From assembly GCF_900172275.1 (NCBI RefSeq), contig NZ_FWFT01000006.1:124001-188000 (forward strand): a stretch of DNA of 64,000 nt, given 5' to 3'. Shown here piece by piece: positions 18,249 to 26,908 of the stretch. The DNA is from Pseudooctadecabacter jejudonensis. Lineage in GTDB: Bacteria > Pseudomonadota > Alphaproteobacteria > Rhodobacterales > Rhodobacteraceae. The notes under the pieces were generated by a model that searched no databases, was not told the origin of the DNA, and saw only the letters and a list, made by a program, of their open reading frames with translations. Both the position numbers and the translations under genes were made by a program. Each line of letters starts with the position of its first letter. Position 1 is the first letter of the stretch.

Positions 18249-19421
18249 ATGTGGAAACATATCGCCAGCAATGCGCTGACGTTTTTGATTGTCCTGCTGT
18301 TTATGGCGGGCGGCGTTGTGATGTGGGGGACGTCCCAGTATTCCGCCGCGGGACCGCTGGATGAGGCGATTTGTGTGCAGGTCCCATCGGGCAGCAACAT
18401 GCGCCGTGTCAGTGAAGACCTGGAGGAGCGGGGCGCGATTTCATCTTCGTCTCTTCTGAGGATCGGGGCGGATTATGCGGACAAGACACGCCAGCTGAAG
18501 GCTGGGTCTTTTCTGGTGCCGGCGGAATCTTCCATGGAGGAAATCGTCGATATCGTCACGCGCGGCGGGCAAAGCACTTGCGGCACGGAAATTGTGTACC
18601 GTGTGGGGGTGACCCGTGTGGTGGCCCAGGTGCGCGAGCTGGATCCGGCGACAGGACGGTTTGATCAGTTGGCGAGCTTTGAGCCTGCGGTTGAGGATGC
18701 CCCCGCGACCTATGCTGAAAAGCGCGAGGCCTCCGACACGCAGTACCGTGTGGTTGTGGCTGAGGGCGTGACAAGCTGGCAGGTGGTTCAGGCGCTGAAT
18801 GCGTTGGAATTCATGGATGGTGAAGTCGAGGACATCCCGCCAGAGGGCATGTTGGCCCCCGATTCCTATCAGGTGTCGCCTGGAGATTCGGTGGCGGAGT
18901 TGTTGGCTGATATGCAAGCTTCCCAAGAGGCGATCTTGGCCGAGGCATGGGCGTCCCGCGCCGATGGTCTGCCACTTGAGACCCCGGAAGAGGCGCTGAT
19001 TCTGGCGTCGATCATCGAGAAAGAGGCGTCGACCAGCGATGAGAGGTTTGACGTGTCATCGGTGTTTGTGAACCGGTTGAACCAAGGCATGCGTCTGCAA
19101 ACGGACCCCACGGTGATTTACGGGGTGACCGAAGGGCGCGGCGTGTTGGGACGGGGCCTGCGACAGAGTGAGCTGCGCGCTGAAAACCCTTGGAATACCT
19201 ACGTTATTGACGGGTTGCCCGCGACGCCCATCGCCAATCCTGGCGCGTCTTCGATTGAGGCGGCGCTGAACCCGGCCGACACGGATTACATCTTCTTTGT
19301 GGCCAAAACGCTTGATCCACGGGACGGGCACAATTTCGCGGTGACGCTGGCCGAACATAACGCCAATGTGGCTGTCTATCGTCAGCTGGAGGCTGAACGG
19401 GATGCTGCATCTGGCAACTGA
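18249..19421 (+). CDS. mltG: Endolytic murein transglycosylase
   Basis: 390 residues with one N-terminal transmembrane helix (ALTFLIVLLFMAGGVVMWG) and a large periplasmic YceG/MltG domain. MltG cleaves nascent glycan strands and helps set their length. The catalytic-Glu segment LASIIEKEAS and the conserved LQTDPTVIYG and WNTYVIDGLPATPIANPG motifs are present. The ATG directly abuts the fabF stop (TAAATG). In Rhodobacterales this gene commonly precedes the GTA cluster, as here. Confidence 0.95.
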   Translation: MWKHIASNALTFLIVLLFMAGGVVMWGTSQYSAAGPLDEAICVQVPSGSNMRRVSEDLEERGAISSSSLLRIGADYADKTRQLKAGSFLVPAESSMEEIVDIVTRGGQSTCGTEIVYRVGVTRVVAQVRELDPATGRFDQLASFEPAVEDAPATYAEKREASDTQYRVVVAEGVTSWQVVQALNALEFMDGEVEDIPPEGMLAPDSYQVSPGDSVAELLADMQASQEAILAEAWASRADGLPLETPEEALILASIIEKEASTSDERFDVSSVFVNRLNQGMRLQTDPTVIYGVTEGRGVLGRGLRQSELRAENPWNTYVIDGLPATPIANPGASSIEAALNPADTDYIFFVAKTLDPRDGHNFAVTLAEHNANVAVYRQLEAERDAASGN

Positions 19422-19451
19422 TCAGTTAACGAGACGTGTCCTCGGCGGGCG

Positions 19452-19466
19452 CTAACATTTTGTTAA
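19452..19466. promoter_or_regulatory. CtrA-like site upstream of the GTA cluster
   Basis: CTAA-CATTTTG-TTAA, one mismatch from TTAA-N7-TTAA, in the mltG-g1 gap and 135 bp upstream of g1. A further TTAAC lies at about 19436. CtrA is required for GTA production in several Rhodobacterales, though direct binding at this promoter is not established. Confidence 0.4.
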
Positions 19467-19505
19467 GATTTGGGAAAATCACAGGCTGCGGGTAGGTTTA
19501 CCCCC

Positions 19506-19586
19506 ATGCTGGACGAAGCAAACGGGACTTTGGGGCATACACCCCAAGGTCCCTTTTTTGTTTCGCAATCGGGCGGAGCAACCTGA
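19506..19586 (+). other. Possible 26-codon leader ORF across the pre-GTA hairpin
   Basis: ATG CTG GAC ... ACC TGA, open through the hairpin at 19524-19559 and ending 14 bp before the g1 ATG. The Shine-Dalgarno is weak (GGTAGG). No run of special codons is seen. It could be a chance frame; listed because translation through the hairpin would disrupt it. Confidence 0.2.
19524..19559 (+). terminator. Strong terminator-like hairpin before the first GTA gene
   Basis: Twelve-bp stem (19524-19535 with 19542-19553, one G-T pair), 6-nt loop, then TTTTTT. Only 41 bp separate it from g1, too little for a separate full promoter, so it may act as an attenuator of the GTA transcript or end the fabF-mltG transcript. 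Confidence 0.8.
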
Positions 19587-19600
19587 AAGGGGACTGCCCC

Positions 19601-19954
19601 ATGACAACCCAAAGCGGTGGCGAGGCCACCGAGCAGAAACTAGCTGCCGAACGTATTGAGGAGGCTAGGCAGCTTCAACGCAATATCAACCGGACACTGA
19701 AGGCTGTGCTGGATTTGGTGGAAAGTGGCGATCTGGGAGAGATCGACAAACTGCCAAAGCAGATGGCGCAGCTGAACAATGTGTTCGCTGAAACCAGAAA
19801 GAAAGAGGCAGAGTTCAATGGACAATTCGGAACCGGATTGGCCGACGGCGACATCGACTTTGACGCCGTCCGCTACCAGATTGGGTGCCGCCTGCGTCGC
19901 ATCCGCAAGTGTTGCAGATCGCAAGGCGTTCCTCAAAAGCCTGACGCGGACTGA
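19601..19954 (+). CDS. GTA gp1, small terminase-like
   Basis: 117 residues, first gene of the RcGTA-type cluster. It is mostly helical with a predicted coiled coil (residues 12-75: EQKLAAERIEEARQLQRNI ... FAETRKKEAEF) and a Cys/Arg-rich end (IDFDAVRYQIGCRLRRI). In R. capsulatus the gp1 product has been proposed to be the small terminase subunit. AAAGGGG precedes the ATG. It overlaps the terminase large gene by about 137 bp in another frame; both frames look protein-like in the overlap. Confidence 0.72.
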   Translation: MTTQSGGEATEQKLAAERIEEARQLQRNINRTLKAVLDLVESGDLGEIDKLPKQMAQLNNVFAETRKKEAEFNGQFGTGLADGDIDFDAVRYQIGCRLRRIRKCCRSQGVPQKPDAD

Positions 19955-21224
19955 GTTGAGGGCGCTGCCATACGTGTTTGATTTCTGGGCGATGGAGCAC
20001 CAACTTCCGCCGGTGGGGAACTGGCGGAGCTGGGTCATTCTGGGGGGGCGCGGCGCGGGCAAAACCCGCGCTGGTGCAGAATGGGTCCGAACCATGGTTG
20101 AGGGGTCGCGTCCGCGCGACCCCGGCCGTGCCAGCCGGATCGGGTTGATCGGTGAGACGATGGAACAGGCCCGTGAGGTGATGGTTTTTGGCGAGAGCGG
20201 CATTCTTGCGTGTTCTCCGCCGGACCGCCGGCCTGACTGGTTGGCCAGCCGGCAGATGTTGGTTTGGCCCAACGGTGCAGAAGCGCGCTTGTATTCTGCC
20301 TTCGATCCGGAGCGGCTGCGGGGACCGCAGTTTGATGCGGTGTGGGCGGATGAATTGGCCAAATGGCCGAAGGCGAAATCCACCTGGGAGACGCTGCAGT
20401 TTGCATTGCGTTTGGGCAAGTATCCGCAGGCTTGTATCACGACAACGCCCAAAAATGTTGAAATATTGAAAGCCCTTTTGGCGCGGGACAGCACGGTGAT
20501 GACCCATGCACCGACTGAGGCCAACCGAGCCAATTTGGCGGACAGTTTTCTGGAAGAGGTGCAGGCGCAGTTTGCTGGATCACGACAAGGCCGTCAGGAA
20601 TTGGAGGGCGTGATGCTGCCCGACATTGAAGGCGCGTTGTGGACGACGGCGGGATTGGAGGCATCGCGCGCACGAACCGTGCCGGAATTGGACAGGATCG
20701 TTGTGGCGGTGGACCCGCCTGCGGGCGCAGGGGCGTCGTCAGATGCCTGCGGGATTGTTGTCGCAGGGATTGTGGCACAGGGCCCGGTTCAGGATTGGCG
20801 CGTCTATGTGTTGGAGGATGCCAGCGTGCAGGGTGCCAGCCCCAATGGTTGGGCGGCCGCTGCGATTGCGGCGATGGACCGTCATGGGGCCGACAGGATG
20901 GTGGCCGAGGTCAACCAAGGCGGTGCGATGGTGGAAACCATCGTGCGGTCGATCAATCCGACCGTGTCTTACCGCGGGGTACATGCCACGCGTGGTAAAT
21001 CGGCCCGCGCCGAACCGGTTGCTGCCCTTTATGAACAGGGACGTGTTCGCCATGTGGGCAATCTGGGCGCGTTGGAAGACGAGATGTGCCAGATGACGGC
21101 ACAGGGGTTTGACGGGCAGGGGTCACCGGACCGTGTGGATGCGCTTGTCTGGGCGCTGACGGATTTATTCATCGAGCCCGCCAAATCCTGGCGTGCGCCC
21201 CGTGTGCGCACCTTAGATGTTTGA
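19818..21224 (+). CDS. GTA terminase large subunit (gp2)
   Basis: 468 residues from the ATG at 19818; an ATG at 19779 is also in frame, and a TTG near 19881 would give the shorter N-terminus seen in many GTA terminases. The ATPase domain has Walker A GGRGAGKTRAGAEW near residue 75 and Walker B VWADELAKW near 175. The RNase H-like nuclease domain has its acidic residues in VVAVDPPAG, MVAEVNQGG and RVDALVWAL. It packages host DNA fragments into GTA heads. Followed by the portal gene after 129 bp. Confidence 0.92.
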   Translation: MDNSEPDWPTATSTLTPSATRLGAACVASASVADRKAFLKSLTRTELRALPYVFDFWAMEHQLPPVGNWRSWVILGGRGAGKTRAGAEWVRTMVEGSRPRDPGRASRIGLIGETMEQAREVMVFGESGILACSPPDRRPDWLASRQMLVWPNGAEARLYSAFDPERLRGPQFDAVWADELAKWPKAKSTWETLQFALRLGKYPQACITTTPKNVEILKALLARDSTVMTHAPTEANRANLADSFLEEVQAQFAGSRQGRQELEGVMLPDIEGALWTTAGLEASRARTVPELDRIVVAVDPPAGAGASSDACGIVVAGIVAQGPVQDWRVYVLEDASVQGASPNGWAAAAIAAMDRHGADRMVAEVNQGGAMVETIVRSINPTVSYRGVHATRGKSARAEPVAALYEQGRVRHVGNLGALEDEMCQMTAQGFDGQGSPDRVDALVWALTDLFIEPAKSWRAPRVRTLDV

Positions 21225-21353
21225 TTTAACTGGTGAAAAGTGGCTGTTGCGTGGTGCGCGCTCGGTCGGTTTTCACCTTTTAAACCTATAAATATGAAAC
21301 TGTCCTCAAGTTGCAGCGATTGCCGCGATGTCAGCGGACCCAAGGAGATTTGG

Positions 21354-22547
21354 ATGTTTGATTTTCTGAAACGATCTGAAGCAGGGCAGGTGCAGGCCGA
21401 TATGGATGTGCCTGAGACCAAAGCCTCGGCCACCGGCAAGATTGCCGCCTGGGGGGCCGCGGGACGCACTGTTTGGGGCGCGCGGGACACCGCAAGCCTG
21501 ACGCGCAGTGGGTTTACGGCGAACCCTGTCGGCTTTCGCGCGGTCAAGATGATTGCCGAGGCGGCAGCGGCGTTGCCTTTGGTGTTGCAGGACAACGCCC
21601 GCCGCTATGACGCCCATCCGATGTTGGATTTGATCAACCGCCCCAATGGCGCGCAGGGCCGGGCGGAGTTTTTTGAGGCGTTGTTCGGCCAGCTTTTGTT
21701 GACTGGCAACGGCTATGTTGAAGCTGTGGGCGGTGAAGAAGGCCCTGTTGAGCTGCACGTGTTGCGGTCGGACCGGATGTCGATTGTGCCCGGGGCCGAT
21801 GGCTGGCCCGTGGCCTATGATTACACCGTGGGCGGGCGGAAACACCGTTTTGCCGTGGGCGAGGGCGCCGCGCCGGTGTGCCACATCAAATCGTTCCATC
21901 CGCAAGATGATCACTATGGGCTTAGCCCGATGCAGGCGGCTGCAACGGCGCTGGATGTGCACAATGCGGCCTCGCGGTGGTCAAAGGCGCTGTTGGACAA
22001 TGCCGCGCGGCCGTCGGGGGCGATTGTGTATCGGGGCGCAGACGGGCAGTCGCAGCTGTCGAATGATCAATACGATCGTCTGCTGCATGAGATGGAAACC
22101 CAGCATCAAGGCGCGCGGAATGCCGGACGTCCGATGTTGCTGGAGGGGGGCCTGGATTGGAAGCCGATGGGCTTTAGCCCGTCTGACATGGAGTTCCAGA
22201 AGACCAAAGAAGCCGCCGCGCGTGAGATTTCTGTGGCGTTTGGGGTGCCGCCCATGTTGCTGGGCATTCCAGGTGATGCGACTTATGCGAATTACCAAGA
22301 GGCCAACCGCGCGTTTTACCGACTGACGGTGCTGCCGTTGGTGACGCGGGTGGCCGGAACGATTGCCGACTGGTTGGGCGATTTTGCAGGCGAACGGTTT
22401 GATCTGAAGCCCGACCTGGATCAGGTGCCGGCGCTGGCCGCTGAGCGTGATGCGCAGTGGAAGCGCGTGGGTTCGGCCACCTTCCTGAGCGACGATGAAA
22501 AACGCCATCTGCTGGGCTTGCCCGCCCGTGAGGTCGGCCATGAGTAG
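21354..22547 (+). CDS. GTA portal protein (gp3)
   Basis: 397 residues from the ATG at 21354 behind AAGGAG; the longer open frame upstream has no similarity. HK97-type portal: GFRAVKMIAEAAAALPLVL, LLLTGNGYVE, VCHIKSFHPQDDHYGLSPM and GVPPMLLGIPGDATYANYQEA motifs. It forms the dodecameric ring at the capsid vertex through which DNA enters. Its last eight bases overlap the next gene. Confidence 0.93.
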   Translation: MFDFLKRSEAGQVQADMDVPETKASATGKIAAWGAAGRTVWGARDTASLTRSGFTANPVGFRAVKMIAEAAAALPLVLQDNARRYDAHPMLDLINRPNGAQGRAEFFEALFGQLLLTGNGYVEAVGGEEGPVELHVLRSDRMSIVPGADGWPVAYDYTVGGRKHRFAVGEGAAPVCHIKSFHPQDDHYGLSPMQAAATALDVHNAASRWSKALLDNAARPSGAIVYRGADGQSQLSNDQYDRLLHEMETQHQGARNAGRPMLLEGGLDWKPMGFSPSDMEFQKTKEAAAREISVAFGVPPMLLGIPGDATYANYQEANRAFYRLTVLPLVTRVAGTIADWLGDFAGERFDLKPDLDQVPALAAERDAQWKRVGSATFLSDDEKRHLLGLPAREVGHE

Positions 22548-22755
22548 TGGCGAGATGTTCGAGTGCGGGCCGTCCTTGCGCATTGAGGCGCAGGAAAGGC
22601 TGACGGCGCTGCAGTTTGCGCAGCTTAACACGCAGTTGGGCAAGATCGAAGAGATGATGGAGCGGCTGGAGCGGCGGTTGTGGCTGACGGTTTATGGCGT
22701 GGTGGGTGTGATTTTGGCGCAGGCGTTTGAATCCATCCTGACCGGAACGGTTTAA
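22540..22755 (+). CDS. GTA gp3.5-like small membrane/coiled-coil protein
   Basis: 71 residues from an ATG inside the portal gene's end (8-bp overlap). A helical charged segment (RIEAQERLTALQFAQLNTQL, then KIEEMMERLERR) is followed by a hydrophobic helix (LWLTVYGVVGVILAQAF). Position and size match the small gene found between portal and protease in RcGTA. Role not known to me; the coiled coil plus one helix resembles a holin-like or anchoring protein only superficially. Confidence 0.7.
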   Translation: MSSGEMFECGPSLRIEAQERLTALQFAQLNTQLGKIEEMMERLERRLWLTVYGVVGVILAQAFESILTGTV

Positions 22756-22766
22756 GGAGAGTGACG

Positions 22767-23306
22767 ATGTTGGAACACAAGTTTGTGGCCCTGGGCGACA
22801 CGGTGCCCGTGGACAACGGGATTGAGATTTCGGGCTATGCGTCTTTGTTCGGCAAGGCCGATCAGGGGGGCGATGTGGTGCAAACAGGTGCCTATGCAGC
22901 GTCTTTGGAGCGGCTGGCCGCAAAGGGCAACCGCGTGAAAATGCTATGGCAGCATGACCCGGAACAGCCCATCGGCGTTTGGGATGAGGTGCGCGAGGAT
23001 GCGTCCGGCCTTTGGGTCAAGGGCCGCATTCTGACCGACGTGGAAAAGGGCCGCGAGGCTGCGGCCTTGATCGAGGCGGGCGCCATCGACGGGTTGTCCA
23101 TCGGCTACCGCACGGTAAGGGCCACAAAAAATGACACGGGCGGTCGCCTGTTGTCGGAGCTGGAACTTTGGGAGGTGTCCCTTGTGACCTTTCCGATGCT
23201 TCCTGATGCGCGGGTGGGCGCAAAGGGGGATGACCCCTTTGAGACTGCCATGCGTGATCTGGCGGGGGTGCTGAATGATGCCCGCGCCGTGCTGGGCCGG
23301 ATCTAA
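22767..23306 (+). CDS. GTA prohead protease (gp4)
   Basis: 179 residues from the ATG at 22767, which is at better distance from AAGGAG than the GTG at 22761. HK97-type U35 protease: GYASLFGKADQGGDVV, the catalytic-His motif MLWQHDPEQPIG and the catalytic-Ser motif AIDGLSIGYR, then ELELWEVSLVTFPM. It trims the capsid N-terminus during head maturation and directly precedes the capsid gene. Confidence 0.93.
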   Translation: MLEHKFVALGDTVPVDNGIEISGYASLFGKADQGGDVVQTGAYAASLERLAAKGNRVKMLWQHDPEQPIGVWDEVREDASGLWVKGRILTDVEKGREAAALIEAGAIDGLSIGYRTVRATKNDTGGRLLSELELWEVSLVTFPMLPDARVGAKGDDPFETAMRDLAGVLNDARAVLGRI

Positions 23307-23350
23307 AGCCTGAGCGCATTCACCGAAACGATCTGAAAGGATCACGAACC

Positions 23351-24580
23351 ATGACGACACCCGAGTTTAAGGCTCGGGCCGGGAAAGATGCGTCCGCTGT
23401 GGCGATCCCGGCCCAAGATCGGGCCCTGGATGGGGCCCGGACCCCGGCCGCTGAACTGAAGGCCGCTATGGCGGGCTTTGTGAGCGAATTCAAAGACTTC
23501 ACGACCAATATCGAAACCAAGTTGCAACAGCAGGATGACCGCATGACCAAACTTGACCGTAAATCCACCTTCGGCGCACGCCCCGCGCTGGCCACCGCTG
23601 CCTCTGTCGAGGCACCGCATCAGAAGGCGTTCGAGGACTATCTGCGTTCTGGCGATGACGACGCGCTGCGCGGCCTTGAGATGGAAGGCAAATCCATGTC
23701 CACAGCCGTCGCCGCTGATGGTGGCTATCTTGTGGACCCGCAGACCTCTGCCACTGTGCAGTCCACGCTGGCCGCAACGGCGTCCATCCGCGCGATCGCC
23801 AATGTGGTGAACGTTGAAGCGACATCTTATGATGTGCTGATCGACCATGCCGAGCTGGGCGCTGGCTGGGCCACAGAGACGGACCCTGCAACCGAGACGG
23901 GCACAGGGTCCATCGACCGCATTTCCATCCCGCTGCATGAGCTCTCTGCGCTGCCCAAAGCGTCCCAGCGTCTGCTGGATGACAGCGCGTTCAACATTGA
24001 TGAATGGCTTGCAGGCCGTATCGCCGACAAGTTCGCCCGTTCCGAGGCTGCGGCGTTCGTCAACGGTGACGGTGTGGACAAGCCCACCGGTTTCCTGACA
24101 GCGCCCTCCGTGGACAATGACGTTTGGGCCTGGGGCAACCTTGGCTATGTCGTGACCGGCGCTGATGGTGATTTCAATGGTGCGGATGCGCTGATTGATC
24201 TGGTCTATGCGCTGGGTGCTGAATACCGCGCCAATGGCACATTCGTGATGAATTCCAAGACTGCCGGTGCAGTGCGCAAGCTGAAGGACAACGATGGCCG
24301 CTTCTTGTGGTCCGATGGTCTGACCGCGGGTGAGCCTGCCCGTCTGCTGGGCTATGCCGTTCTGATCGCAGAGGACATGCCCGACATCGGGTCTGACGCC
24401 ACCGCCATTGCTTTTGGTGATTTTGGCGCGGGCTACACTGTGGCTGAACGCCCTGATTTGCGTGTTCTGCGTGACCCCTTCAGCGCCAAGCCGCACGTTC
24501 TGTTCTATGCGACCAAGCGCGTGGGTGGTGCGGTCAGCGACTATGCCGCGATCAAGCTGCTGAAGTTCGGCACCGCCTAA
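23351..24580 (+). CDS. GTA major capsid protein (gp5)
   Basis: 409 residues, HK97-fold capsid. Residues ~30-75 form a coiled-coil scaffold-like delta domain (KLQQQDDRMTKLDRK) that the gp4 protease is expected to remove; a linker (ATAASVEAPHQ) marks the probable cleavage zone. The shell domain has the typical ADGGYLVDPQT, AELGAGWATE, KASQRLLDDS, GDGVDKPTGFLT and LLGYAVLIAEDMPDI motifs. Followed by 187 bp without a gene, the largest gap inside the cluster. Confidence 0.95.
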   Translation: MTTPEFKARAGKDASAVAIPAQDRALDGARTPAAELKAAMAGFVSEFKDFTTNIETKLQQQDDRMTKLDRKSTFGARPALATAASVEAPHQKAFEDYLRSGDDDALRGLEMEGKSMSTAVAADGGYLVDPQTSATVQSTLAATASIRAIANVVNVEATSYDVLIDHAELGAGWATETDPATETGTGSIDRISIPLHELSALPKASQRLLDDSAFNIDEWLAGRIADKFARSEAAAFVNGDGVDKPTGFLTAPSVDNDVWAWGNLGYVVTGADGDFNGADALIDLVYALGAEYRANGTFVMNSKTAGAVRKLKDNDGRFLWSDGLTAGEPARLLGYAVLIAEDMPDIGSDATAIAFGDFGAGYTVAERPDLRVLRDPFSAKPHVLFYATKRVGGAVSDYAAIKLLKFGTA

Positions 24581-24767
24581 GCGAGGTGCTGCAAGTGACG
24601 GTTTCGCCCTTTTCTAGCGAGGGGGGCGGGGCCGGGTCCGGGCGCGTGCAGGGCGCGAGTTCACCTTGCGTTGTCCAGCTGCTTCCTTCCGTCCGAGCAA
24701 TGCGGGGGCACGCGTCCGGTTCTACCAAATGGCGGACCTAATTTGAGACCGTTTTCGGAGTACGTCG

Positions 24768-25367
24768 ATGATGTTGATTGAAGAAACCTTCGCGCCCGCG
24801 GCGGCGCTGCCGGTGGCCTTGTTCAAGGAACACCTGCGCCTTGGGTCGGGCTTTTCCGATGACGGATTGCAGGACACCTTGCTGGAGAGCTTTTTGCGCT
24901 CCGCCTTGGCAGCGATTGAGGCGCGGACAGGCAAGGCGCTGTTGGAGCGGACGTTTTCATGGACCCTGACACGTTGGCGGGATGCGTCGATGCAGGTGCT
25001 GCCCCTTGGTCCTGTGAGCGCGATTGTGGATGTGACGCTGGTGGACCGCGTGGGTGGTGAGATCGTGGTTGATGCTGACGCCTATACGCTGCGCCCCGAC
25101 ATGCAGCGCCCCGCGATTGTCGCGGCTGGTGTCGCGTTGCCATCTATTCCGCAGGCGGGTTCGGTGAAGATTCAAATGCTGGCGGGCTTTGGCCCTGAGT
25201 GGGGGGATCTACCCGCGGATCTGGCGCAGGCCGTGTTGCTGCTGGCCGCCCATTACTACGAATACAGACATGAGGTTCAATATGACGGGGGCTGCATGCC
25301 CTTTGGTGTCAGTGCGTTGATCGAACGCTACCGCGTGATGCGGCTGACGGGCGGGGGCCAGCAGTGA
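24768..25367 (+). CDS. GTA head-tail adaptor (gp6)
   Basis: 199 residues; CGGAG lies upstream of two adjacent ATGs at 24768 and 24771. Head-tail connector of the phiE125 gp8/HK97 gp6 type: an N-terminal helical pair (ALFKEHLRLGSGFSDDGLQD, FLRSALAAIEARTGKALL), a beta region and a C-terminal LAQAVLLLAAHYYEYR helix. It docks under the portal. Its TGA overlaps the ATG of gp7. Confidence 0.88.
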   Translation: MMLIEETFAPAAALPVALFKEHLRLGSGFSDDGLQDTLLESFLRSALAAIEARTGKALLERTFSWTLTRWRDASMQVLPLGPVSAIVDVTLVDRVGGEIVVDADAYTLRPDMQRPAIVAAGVALPSIPQAGSVKIQMLAGFGPEWGDLPADLAQAVLLLAAHYYEYRHEVQYDGGCMPFGVSALIERYRVMRLTGGGQQ

Positions 25368-25702
25368 TGGCGCCGCGTCTGAACCGTCAGTTGTTGTTGG
25401 AAAGCCCTGCGCGCGTGCCTGATGGCGCAGGTGGCTTTACACAAAGCTGGATGCCGATGGGCAGTCTGTGGGCCGAGGTGACCGCCCGCACAGGACGTGA
25501 GGCGGCAGGCGTGGCCGCGCCTATGAGCCGGATTGCATACAAAATAATCGTGCGTGCGGCCCCAGTGGGGGCGCAATCGCGGCCCAAGCCCGACCAGCGG
25601 TTCGTCGAAGGCGACCGGGTCTTTTTGATCCTGTCGGTGACGGAGAACGATGCGGACGGGCGGTATCTGATCTGCACGGCACAAGAGGAGACAGTGGCAT
25701 GA
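25367..25702 (+). CDS. GTA head closure/stopper protein (gp7)
   Basis: 111 residues from the ATG at 25367, overlapping the gp6 stop by one base; the GTG three bases earlier is less likely. SPP1 gp16-like head-closure fold: RQLLLESPARVPDGAGGF, WAEVTARTGRE, DQRFVEGDRVFLIL. It seals the connector after packaging. Its end overlaps gp8 by four bases (ATGA), giving tight coupling. Confidence 0.85.
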   Translation: MAPRLNRQLLLESPARVPDGAGGFTQSWMPMGSLWAEVTARTGREAAGVAAPMSRIAYKIIVRAAPVGAQSRPKPDQRFVEGDRVFLILSVTENDADGRYLICTAQEETVA

Positions 25703-26109
25703 GTTATGGTGTTTCTGCGGCCCTTCAGTCTGCTGTTTATCAGGCGCTGATCAACGACACGGCGCTGGGCGCCGTGGTGGGGGACCACGTTTATGATGCC
25801 TTGCCCTCTGGCAGCCTGCCGCCGCTGTATGTGGCCTTGGGCCCCGAGCAGGTCAAGGACCTGTCCGACAAGACAGGCGCCGGTGCGATGCACCAGTTCA
25901 CGATTTCCGTGGTCACGGACACTGCCGGTTTTGCCACAGCGAAACAAGCGGCGGGCGCTGTCTCGGATGTGCTGGTCGATGCGGATTTGACGCTGACCCG
26001 GGGTCAGCTGATCGCCCTCAATTTCTATCGCGCAAAGGCCGTGCGTGTTGGCACCGCCGATGAACGCCGGATCGATGTGACGTTCAATGCCATTGTGCAG
26101 GACAACTAA
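25699..26109 (+). CDS. GTA tail terminator (gp8, DUF3168)
   Basis: 136 residues; LQSAVYQALINDTALGAVVG, VYDALPSGSLPPLYVALG and a hydrophilic beta-rich rest fit DUF3168 tail terminator proteins, which cap the tail tube at the head side. ATGA overlap with gp7. Confidence 0.87.
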   Translation: MSYGVSAALQSAVYQALINDTALGAVVGDHVYDALPSGSLPPLYVALGPEQVKDLSDKTGAGAMHQFTISVVTDTAGFATAKQAAGAVSDVLVDADLTLTRGQLIALNFYRAKAVRVGTADERRIDVTFNAIVQDN

Positions 26110-26144
26110 ACCCAAATTTTTCAATCCCTTACGGAGTACGGACA

Positions 26145-26564
26145 ATGACAGCCCAAAATGGCAAGGATCTGTTGATCAAGATCGATATGACAGGTGATGG
26201 CCTGTTTGAAACAGCCGCAGGCCTCCGGGCCACGCGCATCAGCTTTAACGCGGAAACCGTGGACGTCACGTCGCTGGATAGCACCGGTGGCTGGCGCGAG
26301 GTGCTGGGCGGCGCGGGCGTAAAATCCGCCTCGATCAGCGGATCAGGCGTGTTCAAGGATGAAAGCACCGATGAGCGCGTGCGAGAGGTGTTCTTTGGCG
26401 GGCTGACCCCAGATTTTCAGGTGATCATTCCTGATTTTGGCACGATTGAGGGGCCTTTCCTTGTCAGCTCTGTCGAATATGCGGGCAACTACAATGGCGA
26501 GGCGACCTATGAGTTGTCGTTGGCGTCGGCAGGTGAAATCACCTTTGTGGCCTTCCCTGTATGA
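26145..26564 (+). CDS. GTA tail tube protein (gp9)
   Basis: 139 residues, TP901-1-like major tail protein: GKDLLIKIDMTGDGLFETAA, TSLDSTGGWREVL, SGSGVFKDE, VEYAGNYNGEATYELSL. It stacks as hexamers to form the short tail tube. ACGGAGTACGG supplies the Shine-Dalgarno. Overlaps gp10 by four bases. Confidence 0.92.
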   Translation: MTAQNGKDLLIKIDMTGDGLFETAAGLRATRISFNAETVDVTSLDSTGGWREVLGGAGVKSASISGSGVFKDESTDERVREVFFGGLTPDFQVIIPDFGTIEGPFLVSSVEYAGNYNGEATYELSLASAGEITFVAFPV

Positions 26565-26908
26565 GCCTGAGCGCGCAGATGCCTGCTCACACTCCCCCGT
26601 TCAATCCATGGGCGGGGGAGGTGGCCCTGGTGCTGGATGGTGTCCCGCACCGCTGCAAGCTGACGCTTGGGGCATTGGCAGAGCTTGAGGCCGCATTGCA
26701 CGCCGACTCGTTGGTGGCCTTGGTCAAACGGTTTGAGGCAGGCGGGTTTTCGACCCGCGACGTTTTGGCCTTGATCGTGGCGGGCCTGCGCGGCGGCGGC
26801 TGGCAGGGCAGTGCGCGCGATTTGTTGAGCGTCGAGATCGAGGGCGGCCCAGTGCGGGCAGCAGAGGCGGCGGCGGAGCTTTTGGCCCGCGCCTTTGCCA
26901 CCCCGTGA
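26561..26908 (+). CDS. GTA gp10 family tail assembly protein
   Basis: 115 residues; GEVALVLDGVPHRCKLTLGA, LAELEAALHADSLVALVKRF and FSTRDVLALIVAGLRGGGW match the GTA_gp10 family, which resembles tape-measure chaperones. ATGA overlap with gp9 and GTGA overlap with the next gene, the arrangement seen in siphovirus chaperone pairs. Confidence 0.88.
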   Translation: MSLSAQMPAHTPPFNPWAGEVALVLDGVPHRCKLTLGALAELEAALHADSLVALVKRFEAGGFSTRDVLALIVAGLRGGGWQGSARDLLSVEIEGGPVRAAEAAAELLARAFATP

